This document shows, piece after piece, positions 10,637 to 20,218 of a DNA stretch of 64,000 nt (the stretch's first letter is position 1; every line of letters starts with the position of its first letter). The stretch comes from Komagataeibacter sp. FNDCF1. GTDB taxonomy: Bacteria > Pseudomonadota > Alphaproteobacteria > Acetobacterales > Acetobacteraceae. The translations under genes and the position numbers were made by a program. The notes beneath the pieces were generated by a model. That model did no database searches. It worked only from the letters and a program-made list of their open reading frames with translations, and had not been told where the DNA came from. The stretch is taken from NCBI RefSeq assembly GCF_021295335.1, contig NZ_JAIWOT010000001.1:251001-315000 (forward strand), in the 5' to 3' direction.

Positions 10637-12100
10637 TCATGCAATCTCTTCACGCGCGCGGAAACGTGCGGTACGCGTGTCACAGGTGTAATGATCCGCC
10701 AGGCGATAGGGGTCGCGTGCCAGTTCATCGACCGAACGGATGATGAAATCGGCCTTGGCATTATCGGTCAGCGCACAGAAATTGAGACGGGTCCATCCGG
10801 GTTTCTGGATCTCATCGCCATCAAGGATCTGCTGGCGCAGGATCGCGGACTGCCGTTCATCAATATCCAGCAGGTCATGGGCATAGGGACCGGCACAGGC
10901 ACATCCGCCACGCGCCTGAATGCCGTAGCCATCCGACAGCATGCGGGTGAACAACTGCTGATGGATCATGCCCCCGGTCCGTTCGCACCGGACCCGTAGT
11001 GAAAAGATCGGCAGGCGATGCGTGGCATCCGGATTGCCCAGGATCTCGATCAGCGGGTTGTCCCGCCATGCGTGGATGGCCCTGTCGCGCAATGCGGCGT
11101 GGCGCCGGTCAAGCCAGCCCTGCCCCATGGCTGCCTTGACCGTAAAGGCCAGCCCCGCGCGGATGTCGCCTATCACGTCGGGTGTGCCCGCTTCCTCCCG
11201 GCTTACAAGGCTTTCGGAATAGTCATGACCCCATGGGGAGACGAAGCGCACGGTGCCGCCGCCGGAAAATACGGGCCGGGTGCGGATTACCGCGGCATTC
11301 CGCACGATCATGATGCCGGATGCCGCCGGACCACCAACGAATTTATGCGCCGAAATGACAACGGCATCCTTTTCATGCGGCGTATTGGATTTCATGTCGA
11401 TGGGCAGGTAGGGGCCGGCCCCCGCATAATCCCATACGGAACGGGCGCCATGTGCTTTCAGGATTGCCGTAACCGCATCGGTATCCGTCACGATACCCGT
11501 GACATTGGACGCGGCCGAGAACGCACCGATCCGTAACCGGGCCGGATCGGTCGTGACCAGCGCCAGTTCCAGTTGTGCGGTGTCGGGGCCGCCATGCGGG
11601 GCTTCGGGAATGGTAACGATTTCCGCGCCGCTTTCACGCCACGGCAGGATATTGGAATGATGCTCATAGGGGCCGATGAAGACGATGGGGCGCGCGCCTG
11701 ACCGCGCGGCATCCGCAACACCCAGCAGATGCACCAGCCGGTTCAGGCCCGCAGTCGCACCAGAGCCGCAGAAGACTGTGGAAAATGCGCCATCCGCCCC
11801 GCAGATACGGGCAATCTCCGCCCGGGCCGCCTGGCGCATGTGTGTCATGTAGCGCCCGCAGAAGGAGGCTTCGGTATGGGAATTGGCATAATAGGGCAGG
11901 ACCTGGTCCGCCACGAAATTCTCCACCTGCCGCAAGGCCCGACCGGAAGCCACGTAATCGGCATAGACAAGGGATCTGGTGCCAAAGGGGCCGGGAATGG
12001 GGGCGCCTTCCCCAATCAGCCCCGCGCGAAGCCCCTCGATGCCTCCGGCCCGAAGGTGCGTCGTGAAGTCAGAGAAGGCCCTGTCAACGATTTGCATCAT
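10637..12100 (-). CDS. Class V aminotransferase-fold PLP enzyme (cysteine desulfurase-like)
   Basis: This protein of about 487 residues has a fold type I PLP domain. The PLP lysine is in SAHKFVGGPAASG, the phosphate-binding region in CGSGATAGLNRLVHLL, and the cofactor aspartate near VWDYAGAGPYLPID. A cysteine-rich loop GGCACAGPYAHDLL sits where SufS/IscS enzymes carry the catalytic cysteine. It is longer than SufS (about 400 residues), with an extra C-terminal segment. I chose the ATG at 12100 (AGGGA ribosome site) over earlier in-frame starts at 12142 and 12157. The physiological reaction is unknown. Kynureninase is the same superfamily and would fit the nearby pathway, but the sequence looks more like the desulfurase/selenocysteine lyase group. 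Confidence 0.75.
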   Translation of the reverse strand: MMQIVDRAFSDFTTHLRAGGIEGLRAGLIGEGAPIPGPFGTRSLVYADYVASGRALRQVENFVADQVLPYYANSHTEASFCGRYMTHMRQAARAEIARICGADGAFSTVFCGSGATAGLNRLVHLLGVADAARSGARPIVFIGPYEHHSNILPWRESGAEIVTIPEAPHGGPDTAQLELALVTTDPARLRIGAFSAASNVTGIVTDTDAVTAILKAHGARSVWDYAGAGPYLPIDMKSNTPHEKDAVVISAHKFVGGPAASGIMIVRNAAVIRTRPVFSGGGTVRFVSPWGHDYSESLVSREEAGTPDVIGDIRAGLAFTVKAAMGQGWLDRRHAALRDRAIHAWRDNPLIEILGNPDATHRLPIFSLRVRCERTGGMIHQQLFTRMLSDGYGIQARGGCACAGPYAHDLLDIDERQSAILRQQILDGDEIQKPGWTRLNFCALTDNAKADFIIRSVDELARDPYRLADHYTCDTRTARFRAREEIA

Positions 12101-13113
12101 CCAATTCCCTATGGTTCGTTGCGGGGATATTAGTTGGATCATACCCGAATAATTCACCTTATTTCATGTAAGGAACCTGAAATTTCGGGTCATATGATCG
12201 ATATGGATCGTCAGGATCATGGTTTCTGATCGTTCAATCATGTCCGGTGCGCAAGGGAGTGGCTGGCGTGGCCTGATGGGCTCCTGGCCCGGTTGATGGC
12301 AGCCTTCATATGTCCCATCTCCGGTTGCTTGAGGGCACCTCGATGGTGTCAGATGTCGCGTCCCTGCAGGGAGATGGCGGAATCCGGTTGTCACCTGTCT
12401 GAAGATAGAGTCGATTCCAGGCAATCACGGGACGCCTGTCTGACAGGCGACAGGGATTGTTATGCTATGTCCGCCCCCATGATCAGGTGGGGGACGATTG
12501 CCGTGCAATATCTTGATAATAAAGAATTATATCTGCTCTCATTCCAGACATGCAGGAGCAGGCATGAGGCCCTGCCCGCGAATCCCGCAAGGCATGAAGA
12601 TGGGGAGCACGGAATGGAAAAGACATGGCGTGATATAGGGGTGTATTCTGTTTGTCACATAATATTTCGCATGCCGGATCAGAATTCTGGTTGGGAAACC
12701 ATTGCCGTGTGGCGCCGCGCATGTGTTGATCCCGCGGGGCTGGCGCGACCCGGGAACTGCCGCATTCTCAGCGGATTTTGGCCGTTTCCGTGGATTATCC
12801 TTAATATTATGAGGGAAGTAGCAGCCTGCGCCCGCGAAGATCGTATACCATAAACTCCGATTATGAACGTCAGCTTTGCGTTGGCGGAATACCTCTGAAG
12901 CGGGAAAGGACTGTGATCTGTTTGCCACATTTTATGTCGTAATCTTTATATCGATATTGAAACCTGTTGATATCGATATCAAAAGCGGTTGAAATAAGTT
13001 GCATCGGGCGGATTGAAATATTTCTCAAGTTGCTCACGGTTGGATTGAATCTTGAACGAAATACCAAAACGGGCTCCCGGGGCGGGTGCTTACACAGGTG
13101 TTGCGGAGGCTAC
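12101..13113. other. Long intergenic region upstream of TonB receptor
   Basis: These roughly 1,010 bases contain short open frames but none with convincing codon use, family resemblance and ribosome site together. A GntR-like TCGTATACCA lies at 12841-12850. Two tandem palindromes occur at about 12948-12982. The base composition from 12480 to 13080 is noticeably richer in A+T than the genes, as expected for a promoter region. An unrecognised small RNA or leader cannot be excluded. Confidence 0.5.
12948..12982. promoter_or_regulatory. Two tandem palindromes upstream of TonB receptor
   Basis: ATATCGATAT (12948-12957) and the perfect 16-base palindrome TTGATATCGATATCAA (12967-12982) share the same core. 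Their centres are 22 bases apart, close to two helical turns, so two dimers could bind the same DNA face. They lie about 130-165 bases before the receptor start, in the expected promoter region. Confidence 0.5.
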
Positions 13114-15645
13114 ATGAACAAACGACGCTCATTATGGAACGTCCTGCTTCTGACTACGGTGATCGCTGGCGTAACGAACGAGACGGCCCGGGCTGCTTCT
13201 GCCTCTGGCACGTCCACGGCCGGAAGTGGCAAGGTTGCCCGTTCTGGCGCGGCACATGTTTCCGCCAGTGGGGCCAGCGTTCACCGCACTTCAACGGCGC
13301 GTGCCACGCCCCTCGTCTCGCGTCATGACCCTGAACAGCTCAGCGTTCATGCGAGCCACCTGAAGCCGCATGGAGCCGTGGTGTCCATGGGGCAGGCCAT
13401 GTTCCAGCAGCAGGCGCCGGGCACCAACCCGATGAAGGCCCTGGCAACCATGCCGGGCATCATGTTCAACTCGGACGATCCGCAGGGAACGAACACCTGG
13501 TCCCAGCAGCTGTACATGCACGGCTTCCAGCAGCAGGAAATCGGCATGACGCTGGATGGCATGCCGCTGGGTGAAATGACGTACCGCAACTATAACGGTC
13601 CGTCTTCGCCGACCACCGCCATTTCCTCTGAAAACGTTGATCGTATCGACGTCTCGCAGTCCGCAGGTGCGGAAGACGTGGCATCGACCAACAACCTCGG
13701 CGGCTCGCTGGCCTATGTCTCGTCCACCCCCAAGGACAAGATGGGTGGCAAGGTAACCGGCGGTTTCGGCAGCTATAACAATTACCATACCTTTGTCCGG
13801 TTCGACAGCGGCAAGCTGAACAGCAGCGGCACCAAGTTCTTTGCTTCCTACATGCGGCAGGATGCGGAAGTATGGCGCGGTTTTGGTGAGCAGTTCTCGC
13901 AGCAGGTCAACGTGAAGCTGGTCCAGCCGATCGGCAATGACAGCAACATCACGGCCTTCTTTGACTGGGACGACCTGCATCAGTATACGCCCCAGGATGA
14001 ATCTCCGCAGATGCAGCAGGAGCTGGGTTATTACAACTCGAACTATTATAATGGCGGAACCAGCGGGTATATCACCGCAACAAATGCGGCCAACGGTCAT
14101 TACCCGGGTTATCTTGCAAAAAGCGGCATTTCGGACAAGGGTGATGCGGCATACTACGATGGTGGCACGAACGTCAGTGACGTCATGGGCTACATCAAGG
14201 CCGACCTGGCGCTGACCAACAATGTCCGCTGGATCACGACAGCCTATGGCCAGGGTGAAAGCAGCCAGACGACATGGGGCCTGCCGATCGGCAACAATGG
14301 CGCAGGCTACGATCCCTCCTACTATACCCACCTGAACCAGACCTACGGGTATACGTCGGCAATGGGTGAAATCGTCAAGGAGCCGTCGATCGAGCGCTTT
14401 GGCATCACCTCCAAGGTTCAGTACAATGTGGCGCATAACCACATTACCGGTGGCGTCTGGTACGAGAACAATGCGTATTCCTCGTCCATGTCGATGTATG
14501 CGCAGCCGACCGTCCTGGCCAATGGCCAGCTTTCCGGTCCTGTCACCAACACCCTCAGCCATTTCACGAACCCGGTTGAAGGGCTGTTCGGCCAGAACTA
14601 CAATACGAACACGTTTACCGCGTTCGTGATGGACACCTACAACCCGCTGCCTAACCTTGCCCTGCATTTCGGGTTCAAGGCCCTGCTCAACACCACGCGC
14701 GTGGGCGATGGCTACCTGAACCAGTATTATTACGGCAATATCGGCAACATCACGTCGGGTGTAAGCCAGACGATCGCACGTCCCTTCCTGCCGCATGTCG
14801 CGGTGGACTGGCACTTCCTGCATAACCATGAACTGTTCTTCGATATTTCGGAAAACGTTCATACCTATGCTGAATCCGGCTACAAGCTGTCCAACTCCCC
14901 GTTTGCGGTCAGCCAGGCATCCTACAACACGAACATCAATAGCGATCATCCGGAATATGACTGGACGTTCGCGATTGGTTACCGCTTCACGCATCGCCTG
15001 CTTGATGCTTCGGTCTATGCCTACCGGACAAACTTCCACAACCGTCTGCAGTCGGTCAGTGTCGCGGGCCAGTCGGTGCAGAATGCCAGTGGCTACGCCG
15101 TCCTGAATACCGGCAGCGTGACCATGAATGGTGTTGATGCGGCCCTGACGCTGCATCCCTTCACCCGCGGCATCATGCGTGGCTTCTCGCTGTCCAACAG
15201 CGTCAGCTACAACCATGCCGTGTATGACAACAACTTCAACTATTCAGGCACCGGTGCCTCTACGGCTGGCAAGCGCGTCGTAAACTATCCGCGCTTCATG
15301 TACAAAGGCCGTCTGTCCTACGCCTACAAGCGGGCCCTGTTCTACATGGACGGCAGCTATACCGGTGCACGTAGCTATGACTACACTGGGGATTACAACA
15401 TTCCCGGCTACTGGATGGCTGATCTGGGCATGCAGTACCGCATGGGCAACATGGCCCGTTACAACAAGCACATGGGCTTCATGCAGGATGTGACGTTCTC
15501 CTTCAATATCCAGAACCTGGCGAACCAGCACTGGATTGCAACCATGGGCGAAAACGGCAACGCCATGACCGGTGGTTATACCAACCAGTCCATGCTGTTC
15601 GGTGCGCCGCGCATGTTCTTCGGTTCGGTGTCCGTGGACTTCTGA
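13114..15645 (+). CDS. TonB-dependent outer membrane receptor
   Basis: This is an outer-membrane gated transporter of 843 residues. A signal peptide is visible (MNKRRSLWNVLLLTTVIAG, cleavage likely after ARAASA), followed by an Ala/Ser/Thr-rich linker. The plug domain spans about residues 80-200 (MKALATMPGIMF, QEIGMTLDGMPLG, VDRIDVSQSAGAEDV). The rest is a beta-barrel rich in Asn, Tyr and Ser ending with MFFGSVSVDF, a typical outer-membrane C-terminal strand with final phenylalanine. The GGAGG ribosome site fixes the ATG at 13114, not the longer open frame. No FecI/FecR or periplasmic binding genes are adjacent, so the ligand is unknown; the lack of iron-uptake neighbours leaves a catabolic substrate open. 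Confidence 0.93.
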   Translation: MNKRRSLWNVLLLTTVIAGVTNETARAASASGTSTAGSGKVARSGAAHVSASGASVHRTSTARATPLVSRHDPEQLSVHASHLKPHGAVVSMGQAMFQQQAPGTNPMKALATMPGIMFNSDDPQGTNTWSQQLYMHGFQQQEIGMTLDGMPLGEMTYRNYNGPSSPTTAISSENVDRIDVSQSAGAEDVASTNNLGGSLAYVSSTPKDKMGGKVTGGFGSYNNYHTFVRFDSGKLNSSGTKFFASYMRQDAEVWRGFGEQFSQQVNVKLVQPIGNDSNITAFFDWDDLHQYTPQDESPQMQQELGYYNSNYYNGGTSGYITATNAANGHYPGYLAKSGISDKGDAAYYDGGTNVSDVMGYIKADLALTNNVRWITTAYGQGESSQTTWGLPIGNNGAGYDPSYYTHLNQTYGYTSAMGEIVKEPSIERFGITSKVQYNVAHNHITGGVWYENNAYSSSMSMYAQPTVLANGQLSGPVTNTLSHFTNPVEGLFGQNYNTNTFTAFVMDTYNPLPNLALHFGFKALLNTTRVGDGYLNQYYYGNIGNITSGVSQTIARPFLPHVAVDWHFLHNHELFFDISENVHTYAESGYKLSNSPFAVSQASYNTNINSDHPEYDWTFAIGYRFTHRLLDASVYAYRTNFHNRLQSVSVAGQSVQNASGYAVLNTGSVTMNGVDAALTLHPFTRGIMRGFSLSNSVSYNHAVYDNNFNYSGTGASTAGKRVVNYPRFMYKGRLSYAYKRALFYMDGSYTGARSYDYTGDYNIPGYWMADLGMQYRMGNMARYNKHMGFMQDVTFSFNIQNLANQHWIATMGENGNAMTGGYTNQSMLFGAPRMFFGSVSVDF

Positions 15646-16421
15646 TCAATCTGGTCTCAACCTTCAGCTTTGTGCCAGAACATATGCTTCCGTATTTACG
15701 GGCAGAAAATGATCTGGCTGGAAAACCCCTCCTGTGGAGGGGTTTTCTGCTTTTGGGCATTTTCCGGAATGCTTCAGGCCATCACCCCCATCGGTATCCG
15801 GCATGTGCATGATATGGCCTCGCAGGATCACAGTTGAGATGATGCGGGATATGGTGTTTCCATACGCTCGATGATCGCGGACGGGACGCCTTTTTTTCGG
15901 ATCCATGCTGCATGGCATGGCGCAGGGCTTTCTCCGGAACGATCCGGATGCGGCAGGCTGGTGGCCTGTCGGGAGTTGTATCTTGCCAGTTCATGGTATT
16001 GCACCCTGCACGATTAACATGCTGTTTGTTTTGATTTTTCTGCCATCATGCCGTTTTGCGCCGATATCGCGCGCGGGCAACCTGATGCCCATGTTTCAGG
16101 GGCAGGAATGGACGCCCTGACGTGCATAATCTGGCGCATCACTCTTTACAGACCGTCCCGCTTCCTGTCCTATGTTCGGGATGAAACTGAAACAATATCC
16201 GACTGATGGGCGTGATCCTGTGCGCAGCTTTATTGTGAAGCAGGCATGATCTATTTTCCTGGCGGGCAGAGGCGACCGGTCTCGATATGCCGTGTGCAGG
16301 CAGCATGGATGCCCGAGGGCTGTTGAGGATCGTGATTTGATGACCGGCTTCAGGCGCGCACGGGGCCGTGCGAAGCCGGTCATATGTCAGCCCCTTGTTT
16401 TTTCAGGAACCAGCATTCTGC
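15646..16421. other. Intergenic region after TonB receptor
   Basis: These 776 bases hold a strong terminator at 15721-15747 close to the receptor gene and then about 670 bases in which I find no supported gene. Short frames at 15905-16120 and on the reverse strand lack family resemblance. The last 100 bases should hold the permease promoter. Confidence 0.5.
15721..15747 (+). terminator. Intrinsic terminator of TonB receptor gene
   Basis: A perfect 12-base-pair stem (GAAAACCCCTCC / GGAGGGGTTTTC) with a 3-base TGT loop begins 76 bases after the receptor stop and is followed by TGCTTTT. The A-run on the left and T-run on the right make it a plausible bidirectional intrinsic terminator. Confidence 0.85.
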
Positions 16422-17792
16422 ATGACTGACACGACCAGTATTCCTCAGCCTTCTTCTTCCGGTTCCAGGCTCAAGCAGCGTCATATCATGATGATTGCAC
16501 TTGGTGGGGCCATTGGTGCCGGGCTGTTTGTGGGCAGCAGTGCGGTCATTGCCGCAGCGGGGCCAGCCGCGCTGCTGGCATTCGTCGCGGTTGGGCTGCT
16601 GGTCATGTTCATCATGCGTATGCTGGGGGAAATGGTTTCCGCCAATCCGGGAAAGGGTTCGTTTGTCGAATATATCCGCGCGGCCCATGGCAATGGCGCA
16701 GCCTTTACCGCAGGCTGGCTTTACTGGTTTTTCTGGGTTGTTGCATTGGGCAGCGAAGCCATAGCGGGCGCGATCCTGATTCATGAATGGATCAACCTGC
16801 CGGTATGGGTTCTGGCTGCGTCACTGATCATCATGCTGAAGCTGATCAATCTGGCTGCCGTTCATATATTCGGGGAATGCGAATTCTGGCTTTCGGCGAT
16901 CAAGGTGGTCAGCATCATACTGTTCGTTACGGCTGGCGTGCTTTATATTGCCCATGTGTTCGGGCCCGGTGCGCCCGTCATGCAGAACCTGCTTGGCCAT
17001 GGTGGATTCTTTCCGCATGGCATGACTGCAATGATTTCCATCATTCCCTCCATCCTGTTTACCATGATCGGGTCGGAAATAGCGACGGTCGCGGCTGGTG
17101 AATCCGCCGAACCCGCCCGGAATGTGGCGCGTGTAACCCGTACCATCGGTATCCGCCTTACACTGTTCAACAGCCTGTCCATTGCGCTGATCCTGCTGAT
17201 CGTTCCATGGTCGGATGCCGTGCCGGGGCACTCGCCCTTTGTGCAGGCCCTGCAGATCATGGGCATACCCGGCGCGGCCTTGGGCATGAAGATCGTGGTG
17301 CTTACGGCAGTTCTTTCATGCATGAATTCCAGCCTTTACATCACATCACGCGTATTGGCGGAACTTGCGCGCAATAATGATGCGCCCGCATTTCTCAGGC
17401 GACGACCGCAGCAGCATAGCCCGGTCAATGCCATCATCGCCAACTCCGTCGTGGGGGGAATCATCAGTTTCTCCTCGATTCTGGCGCCTGGTACGGTTTT
17501 TGCGTTTCTGCTCAGCTGTAGCGGGGGGGTCATCCTATTGGTCTATTCGCTTATCGTGACCTCTTACCTGGTCCTGCGCCGGCAGGCGACAGGGCGGGAA
17601 CAGCAGGCGTGTTTCCGTATACCGTTCTTCCCTGCCATAAATATTCTCACGCTCGGCGGCGTTATCGTCATTTTCGCAGCGATGTTCCTTGATCCGATGC
17701 AGCGCATGGTCGCGATAGCCAGCCTTGGCACATCCATATTTTTTGTGCTGATCCATGTCGGCCGGACCCGTCTGGCTGGCCGGAACCGATAG
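16422..17792 (+). CDS. APC-family amino acid permease (GabP/AnsP-like)
   Basis: The 456-residue inner-membrane permease has 12 predicted helices. The amino acid transporter signature is intact near the start (RHIMMIALGGAIGAGLFVGSS), followed by MLGEMVSANPGKGSF and the conserved TMIGSEIATVAAGES region. It belongs to the AAT group with gamma-aminobutyrate, asparagine, proline and D-serine/alanine/glycine carriers. The ATG at 16422 was preferred over the longer open frame because the family normally has a short polar N-terminus before the first helix; an AGGAA sequence lies upstream. It stands alone between two intergenic regions. The substrate cannot be decided. Confidence 0.9.
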   Translation: MTDTTSIPQPSSSGSRLKQRHIMMIALGGAIGAGLFVGSSAVIAAAGPAALLAFVAVGLLVMFIMRMLGEMVSANPGKGSFVEYIRAAHGNGAAFTAGWLYWFFWVVALGSEAIAGAILIHEWINLPVWVLAASLIIMLKLINLAAVHIFGECEFWLSAIKVVSIILFVTAGVLYIAHVFGPGAPVMQNLLGHGGFFPHGMTAMISIIPSILFTMIGSEIATVAAGESAEPARNVARVTRTIGIRLTLFNSLSIALILLIVPWSDAVPGHSPFVQALQIMGIPGAALGMKIVVLTAVLSCMNSSLYITSRVLAELARNNDAPAFLRRRPQQHSPVNAIIANSVVGGIISFSSILAPGTVFAFLLSCSGGVILLVYSLIVTSYLVLRRQATGREQQACFRIPFFPAINILTLGGVIVIFAAMFLDPMQRMVAIASLGTSIFFVLIHVGRTRLAGRNR

Positions 17793-18027
17793 TGGCCTGC
17801 CTGTATGGACAGTGGCCCTGACGGAGCGGGACCATAACCTTGGGGCTGCGCCTCGCACAGATGACCCACCTATCCGGGGCGTCCGCTCGTCTGGCTGACT
17901 GTCATGCAGGCTATGGTATGAATCCGGCGGGTCCGTTCCGGATGCCGTCACGTGCAGCCAGGGACGTGCCGTAAAACTTCGTCTCCTTCGTTGCACGGAA
18001 GATCATTGCGTTATCGGATGTAATATG

Positions 18028-18039
18028 TCAGTATACTGA
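18028..18039. promoter_or_regulatory. Palindromic operator TCAGTATACTGA, copy 1
   Basis: This perfect 12-base palindrome lies 24 bases before the amidohydrolase start. It contains TATACT, a good -10 element. An identical core occurs at 21684-21695 before the Rieske oxygenase gene. A protein bound here would cover the promoter, so repression is the likely mode. Confidence 0.7.
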
Positions 18040-18063
18040 TTAAATGATATCGCGGAGGTCTCC

Positions 18064-19332
18064 ATGCGGCCCGTTTATGATCTTGTTCTTCAGGGAGGCA
18101 CTGTCATCGACCCGATGACAGGCCTGCACCAGGTTGCCGACATTGCGGTGGCAGGCTCCAGGATTGCGGCAGTCGAAAGCCGGATTTCTCCCCCGCTGGC
18201 GCGGGAAATCGTCGACGTTTCCGGCAGGATCGTCACTGCGGGCATGATCGATACCCATGGCCATATATATGAGCATGTGACCGGCCGCTTCGGCCTCAAT
18301 CCTGATCTTGTCGGCGTGCGTTCGGGTGTTACGACAATCATCGACCAAGGTGGCCCGAGTTGCATGACCGTCAACGGTTTCCGCCATTATGTTGCGGAGC
18401 CTGCGGATACCCGCGTGCTGGCATTTCTGTCAGCCTACCTTGTTGGCGGGCTGGAGGGGCATCTGTATCCTGAACTGTATGGTCCCGGCCAGACCAATAT
18501 CGAACACAGCGTGCGTGCGGCACGTGAGAATGCGGATCTTATCCGCGGGATCAAGGCGCATGCCGAAGTGGGCGGCGTTTCGCGCTGGGGGCTGGAGGTC
18601 ATGCGCATTGGCAAGGCCATTGCCCGTGAGGCGAACATTCCACTTTACATCCATCTTGGCCAGCTATGGCCCACGGCTGCGGATAATCCCGATATCGATG
18701 CCGATGAACTTGTGCGCGAACTTCTGCCCATAATGGAAGAAGGAGACGTGCTGGCGCATCCCTTCACCCGTCATCCCGGCGGTTTCATTTCAGAGGAAAC
18801 CGGGCAGGTTCATCCGGTTATCTGGGCGGCACTGGAGCGTGGCGTCAAGGTTGATGTCGGGCATGGATCGCATTTCTCGTTCGACATGGCGGCCAAGGTG
18901 ATGGCGGAAGGCATAGTGCCCTATACGCTGGGTGCTGACATGCATGGATACAATGTGCGTGTGCCTTCGGTCACGGATATCGAAGATCGCCAGCTCAATC
19001 CGTTTGCAGGCGTCTCCCCGTTCAACCTGACCGTCGCCATGTCGAAACTGCTGTACCTTGGCATGAAGCTGGATGATGTCATTGCAACCGTGACAGCCAA
19101 CCCGGCCCGGATGATTGGCATGTCCGATACACTCGGTTCGCTTCAGGTGGGACGCGAAGCAGATATTTCCGTACTGGATCTGAAGGAAGGCGCCTTCACC
19201 ATGTCCGATAACAGTGGCGCGCGCGTCACGGCCCGTCGCATGTTCGTGCCAGAGTTCTGCCTGCGCGGGGGTGTTCGTTTTGAGGCTGACAGCCCCCTGG
19301 TTCCGCCACTTGAGGAAGTCGTGGCCGCATAG
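18064..19332 (+). CDS. Amidohydrolase/deacetylase-family metallohydrolase
   Basis: This 422-residue TIM-barrel hydrolase is of the dihydroorotase-like group. The N-terminal beta-sandwich strand DLVLQGGTVIDPMTG and the metal-binding D-x-H-x-H site (D63, H65, H67 in MIDTHGHIYE) are clear. Further likely ligands are in IKAHAEVGG (a candidate bridging lysine), IPLYIHLGQ, DVLAHPFTRH and the catalytic aspartate in TLGADMHG. The C-terminus returns to the sandwich (VGREADISVLDL). Related proteins hydrolyse cyclic or acyl amides. A GGAGG ribosome site precedes the ATG. It heads a unit with a formamidase-like hydrolase and an NCS1 permease, implying opening of an N-heterocyclic ring or removal of an acyl group. 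Confidence 0.87.
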   Translation: MRPVYDLVLQGGTVIDPMTGLHQVADIAVAGSRIAAVESRISPPLAREIVDVSGRIVTAGMIDTHGHIYEHVTGRFGLNPDLVGVRSGVTTIIDQGGPSCMTVNGFRHYVAEPADTRVLAFLSAYLVGGLEGHLYPELYGPGQTNIEHSVRAARENADLIRGIKAHAEVGGVSRWGLEVMRIGKAIAREANIPLYIHLGQLWPTAADNPDIDADELVRELLPIMEEGDVLAHPFTRHPGGFISEETGQVHPVIWAALERGVKVDVGHGSHFSFDMAAKVMAEGIVPYTLGADMHGYNVRVPSVTDIEDRQLNPFAGVSPFNLTVAMSKLLYLGMKLDDVIATVTANPARMIGMSDTLGSLQVGREADISVLDLKEGAFTMSDNSGARVTARRMFVPEFCLRGGVRFEADSPLVPPLEEVVAA

Positions 19333-20172
19333 ATGGTATCGCCTGACCCCCGTGGCCGGTGGGGTCTGCTCAGCCAGACCGAGCGTAACCTGGCCTATGA
19401 CAATGTTGCCGCTGTTCCGGGCAGCCGGGACTGGATGGCGGCCCTGCGGGCGCGCTCGGCGGCATATCGTGTCAGGCACGGGGGGCTTCGCGTGGCGTAT
19501 GGCGACAGGCCACGCCAGTACTGGACACTTTATCCCGCGCCCCAAAGCGATGCACCATGTCTTGTCTTCATCCATGGCGGGTACTGGCAGTGGAATGCGC
19601 CGGAGGATTTTGCGTGGATAGGGCAGGGACTGGCCATGCGTGGCTGGTCCGTGGCCATGCCGGCGCATACACTTGCGCCCGAAGCGTCCCTGCGCGAGAT
19701 TGTGGCCGAGATGGAGCTTGCCCTGACCTGGCTGCACATGCACCAGGCCGAAACCGGACTTTGTGGTCCGCGGCTTGTGGCGGGATGGTCCGCCGGGGCG
19801 ACACTTGCGGCCCTTATGCTTGGGCATGAGGGCGTGCGTGCAGCCCTTGCGCTGTCCGGTATTTATGAACTTGGCCCCCTGCGCGATACATATCTGAACA
19901 CGGCGCTGTCGCTGTCCGATAGCGAGATTGCGGATCTGTCCCCCCTGCGGCAGGATGCTGTGGCCAAACCGATGAGCATGGCCTATGGCAGCCACGAACT
20001 GCCTGCGTTATGTGAGGACGCGCGGGCATTTCATGCCCATAGAACCCGGGCGCACCAGCCGGGCTGGCTGGTGCCTGTTGCCGGGGCGAATCACTTCACG
20101 GTTCTGGATGCCCTGGCGGAGCCCGATGGCATGCTGGCCGCACTTTGCAGTCTCATGCTCGGGATGGGCTGA
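19333..20172 (+). CDS. Alpha/beta hydrolase, kynurenine-formamidase-like
   Basis: The 279-residue hydrolase carries the oxyanion motif HGGYW (residues 81-85), typical of arylformamidase-type esterases. The nucleophile elbow G-W-S-A-G has S153, and the likely catalytic histidine is H254 in GANHFTVLDAL. Its ATG directly follows the amidohydrolase stop, so the two are almost certainly co-translated. Known relatives remove the formyl group from N-formylkynurenine or similar N-formyl amides. Given its neighbours, I infer it cleaves an N-formyl or carbamoyl product of a heterocycle rather than formylkynurenine, although a link to the 3-hydroxyanthranilate operon is possible. Confidence 0.85.
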   Translation: MVSPDPRGRWGLLSQTERNLAYDNVAAVPGSRDWMAALRARSAAYRVRHGGLRVAYGDRPRQYWTLYPAPQSDAPCLVFIHGGYWQWNAPEDFAWIGQGLAMRGWSVAMPAHTLAPEASLREIVAEMELALTWLHMHQAETGLCGPRLVAGWSAGATLAALMLGHEGVRAALALSGIYELGPLRDTYLNTALSLSDSEIADLSPLRQDAVAKPMSMAYGSHELPALCEDARAFHAHRTRAHQPGWLVPVAGANHFTVLDALAEPDGMLAALCSLMLGMG

Positions 20173-20218
20173 GGCATTCCTGAATCCGGACAGTTTCACC
20201 TTTCACCTGGAAGATCAC

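Noticed and set aside
10637-12100. Assignment as kynureninase
   Set aside because: Attractive because of the 3-hydroxyanthranilate operon, but the length and the cysteine loop fit the desulfurase-like branch better, and there is no kynurenine monooxygenase nearby.
12293-12853. 186-residue open frame in the region upstream of the receptor
   Set aside because: No recognisable domain, poor codon use, many Cys/Arg/Trp, no ribosome site, and it overlaps the probable promoter region.
12967-13113. N-terminal extension of the TonB receptor frame
   Set aside because: A clear signal peptide and GGAGG ribosome site put the start at 13114; the extension would also run through the palindrome.
13291-15216. 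641-residue open frame on the reverse strand of the TonB receptor gene
   Set aside because: It is wholly antisense to a clear receptor gene with signal peptide, plug and barrel, and its protein is rich in Val, Arg and His with no family resemblance; a codon-bias shadow.
15905-16120. 71-residue open frame between receptor and permease
   Set aside because: No ribosome site worth noting and no resemblance to known small proteins; left as intergenic.
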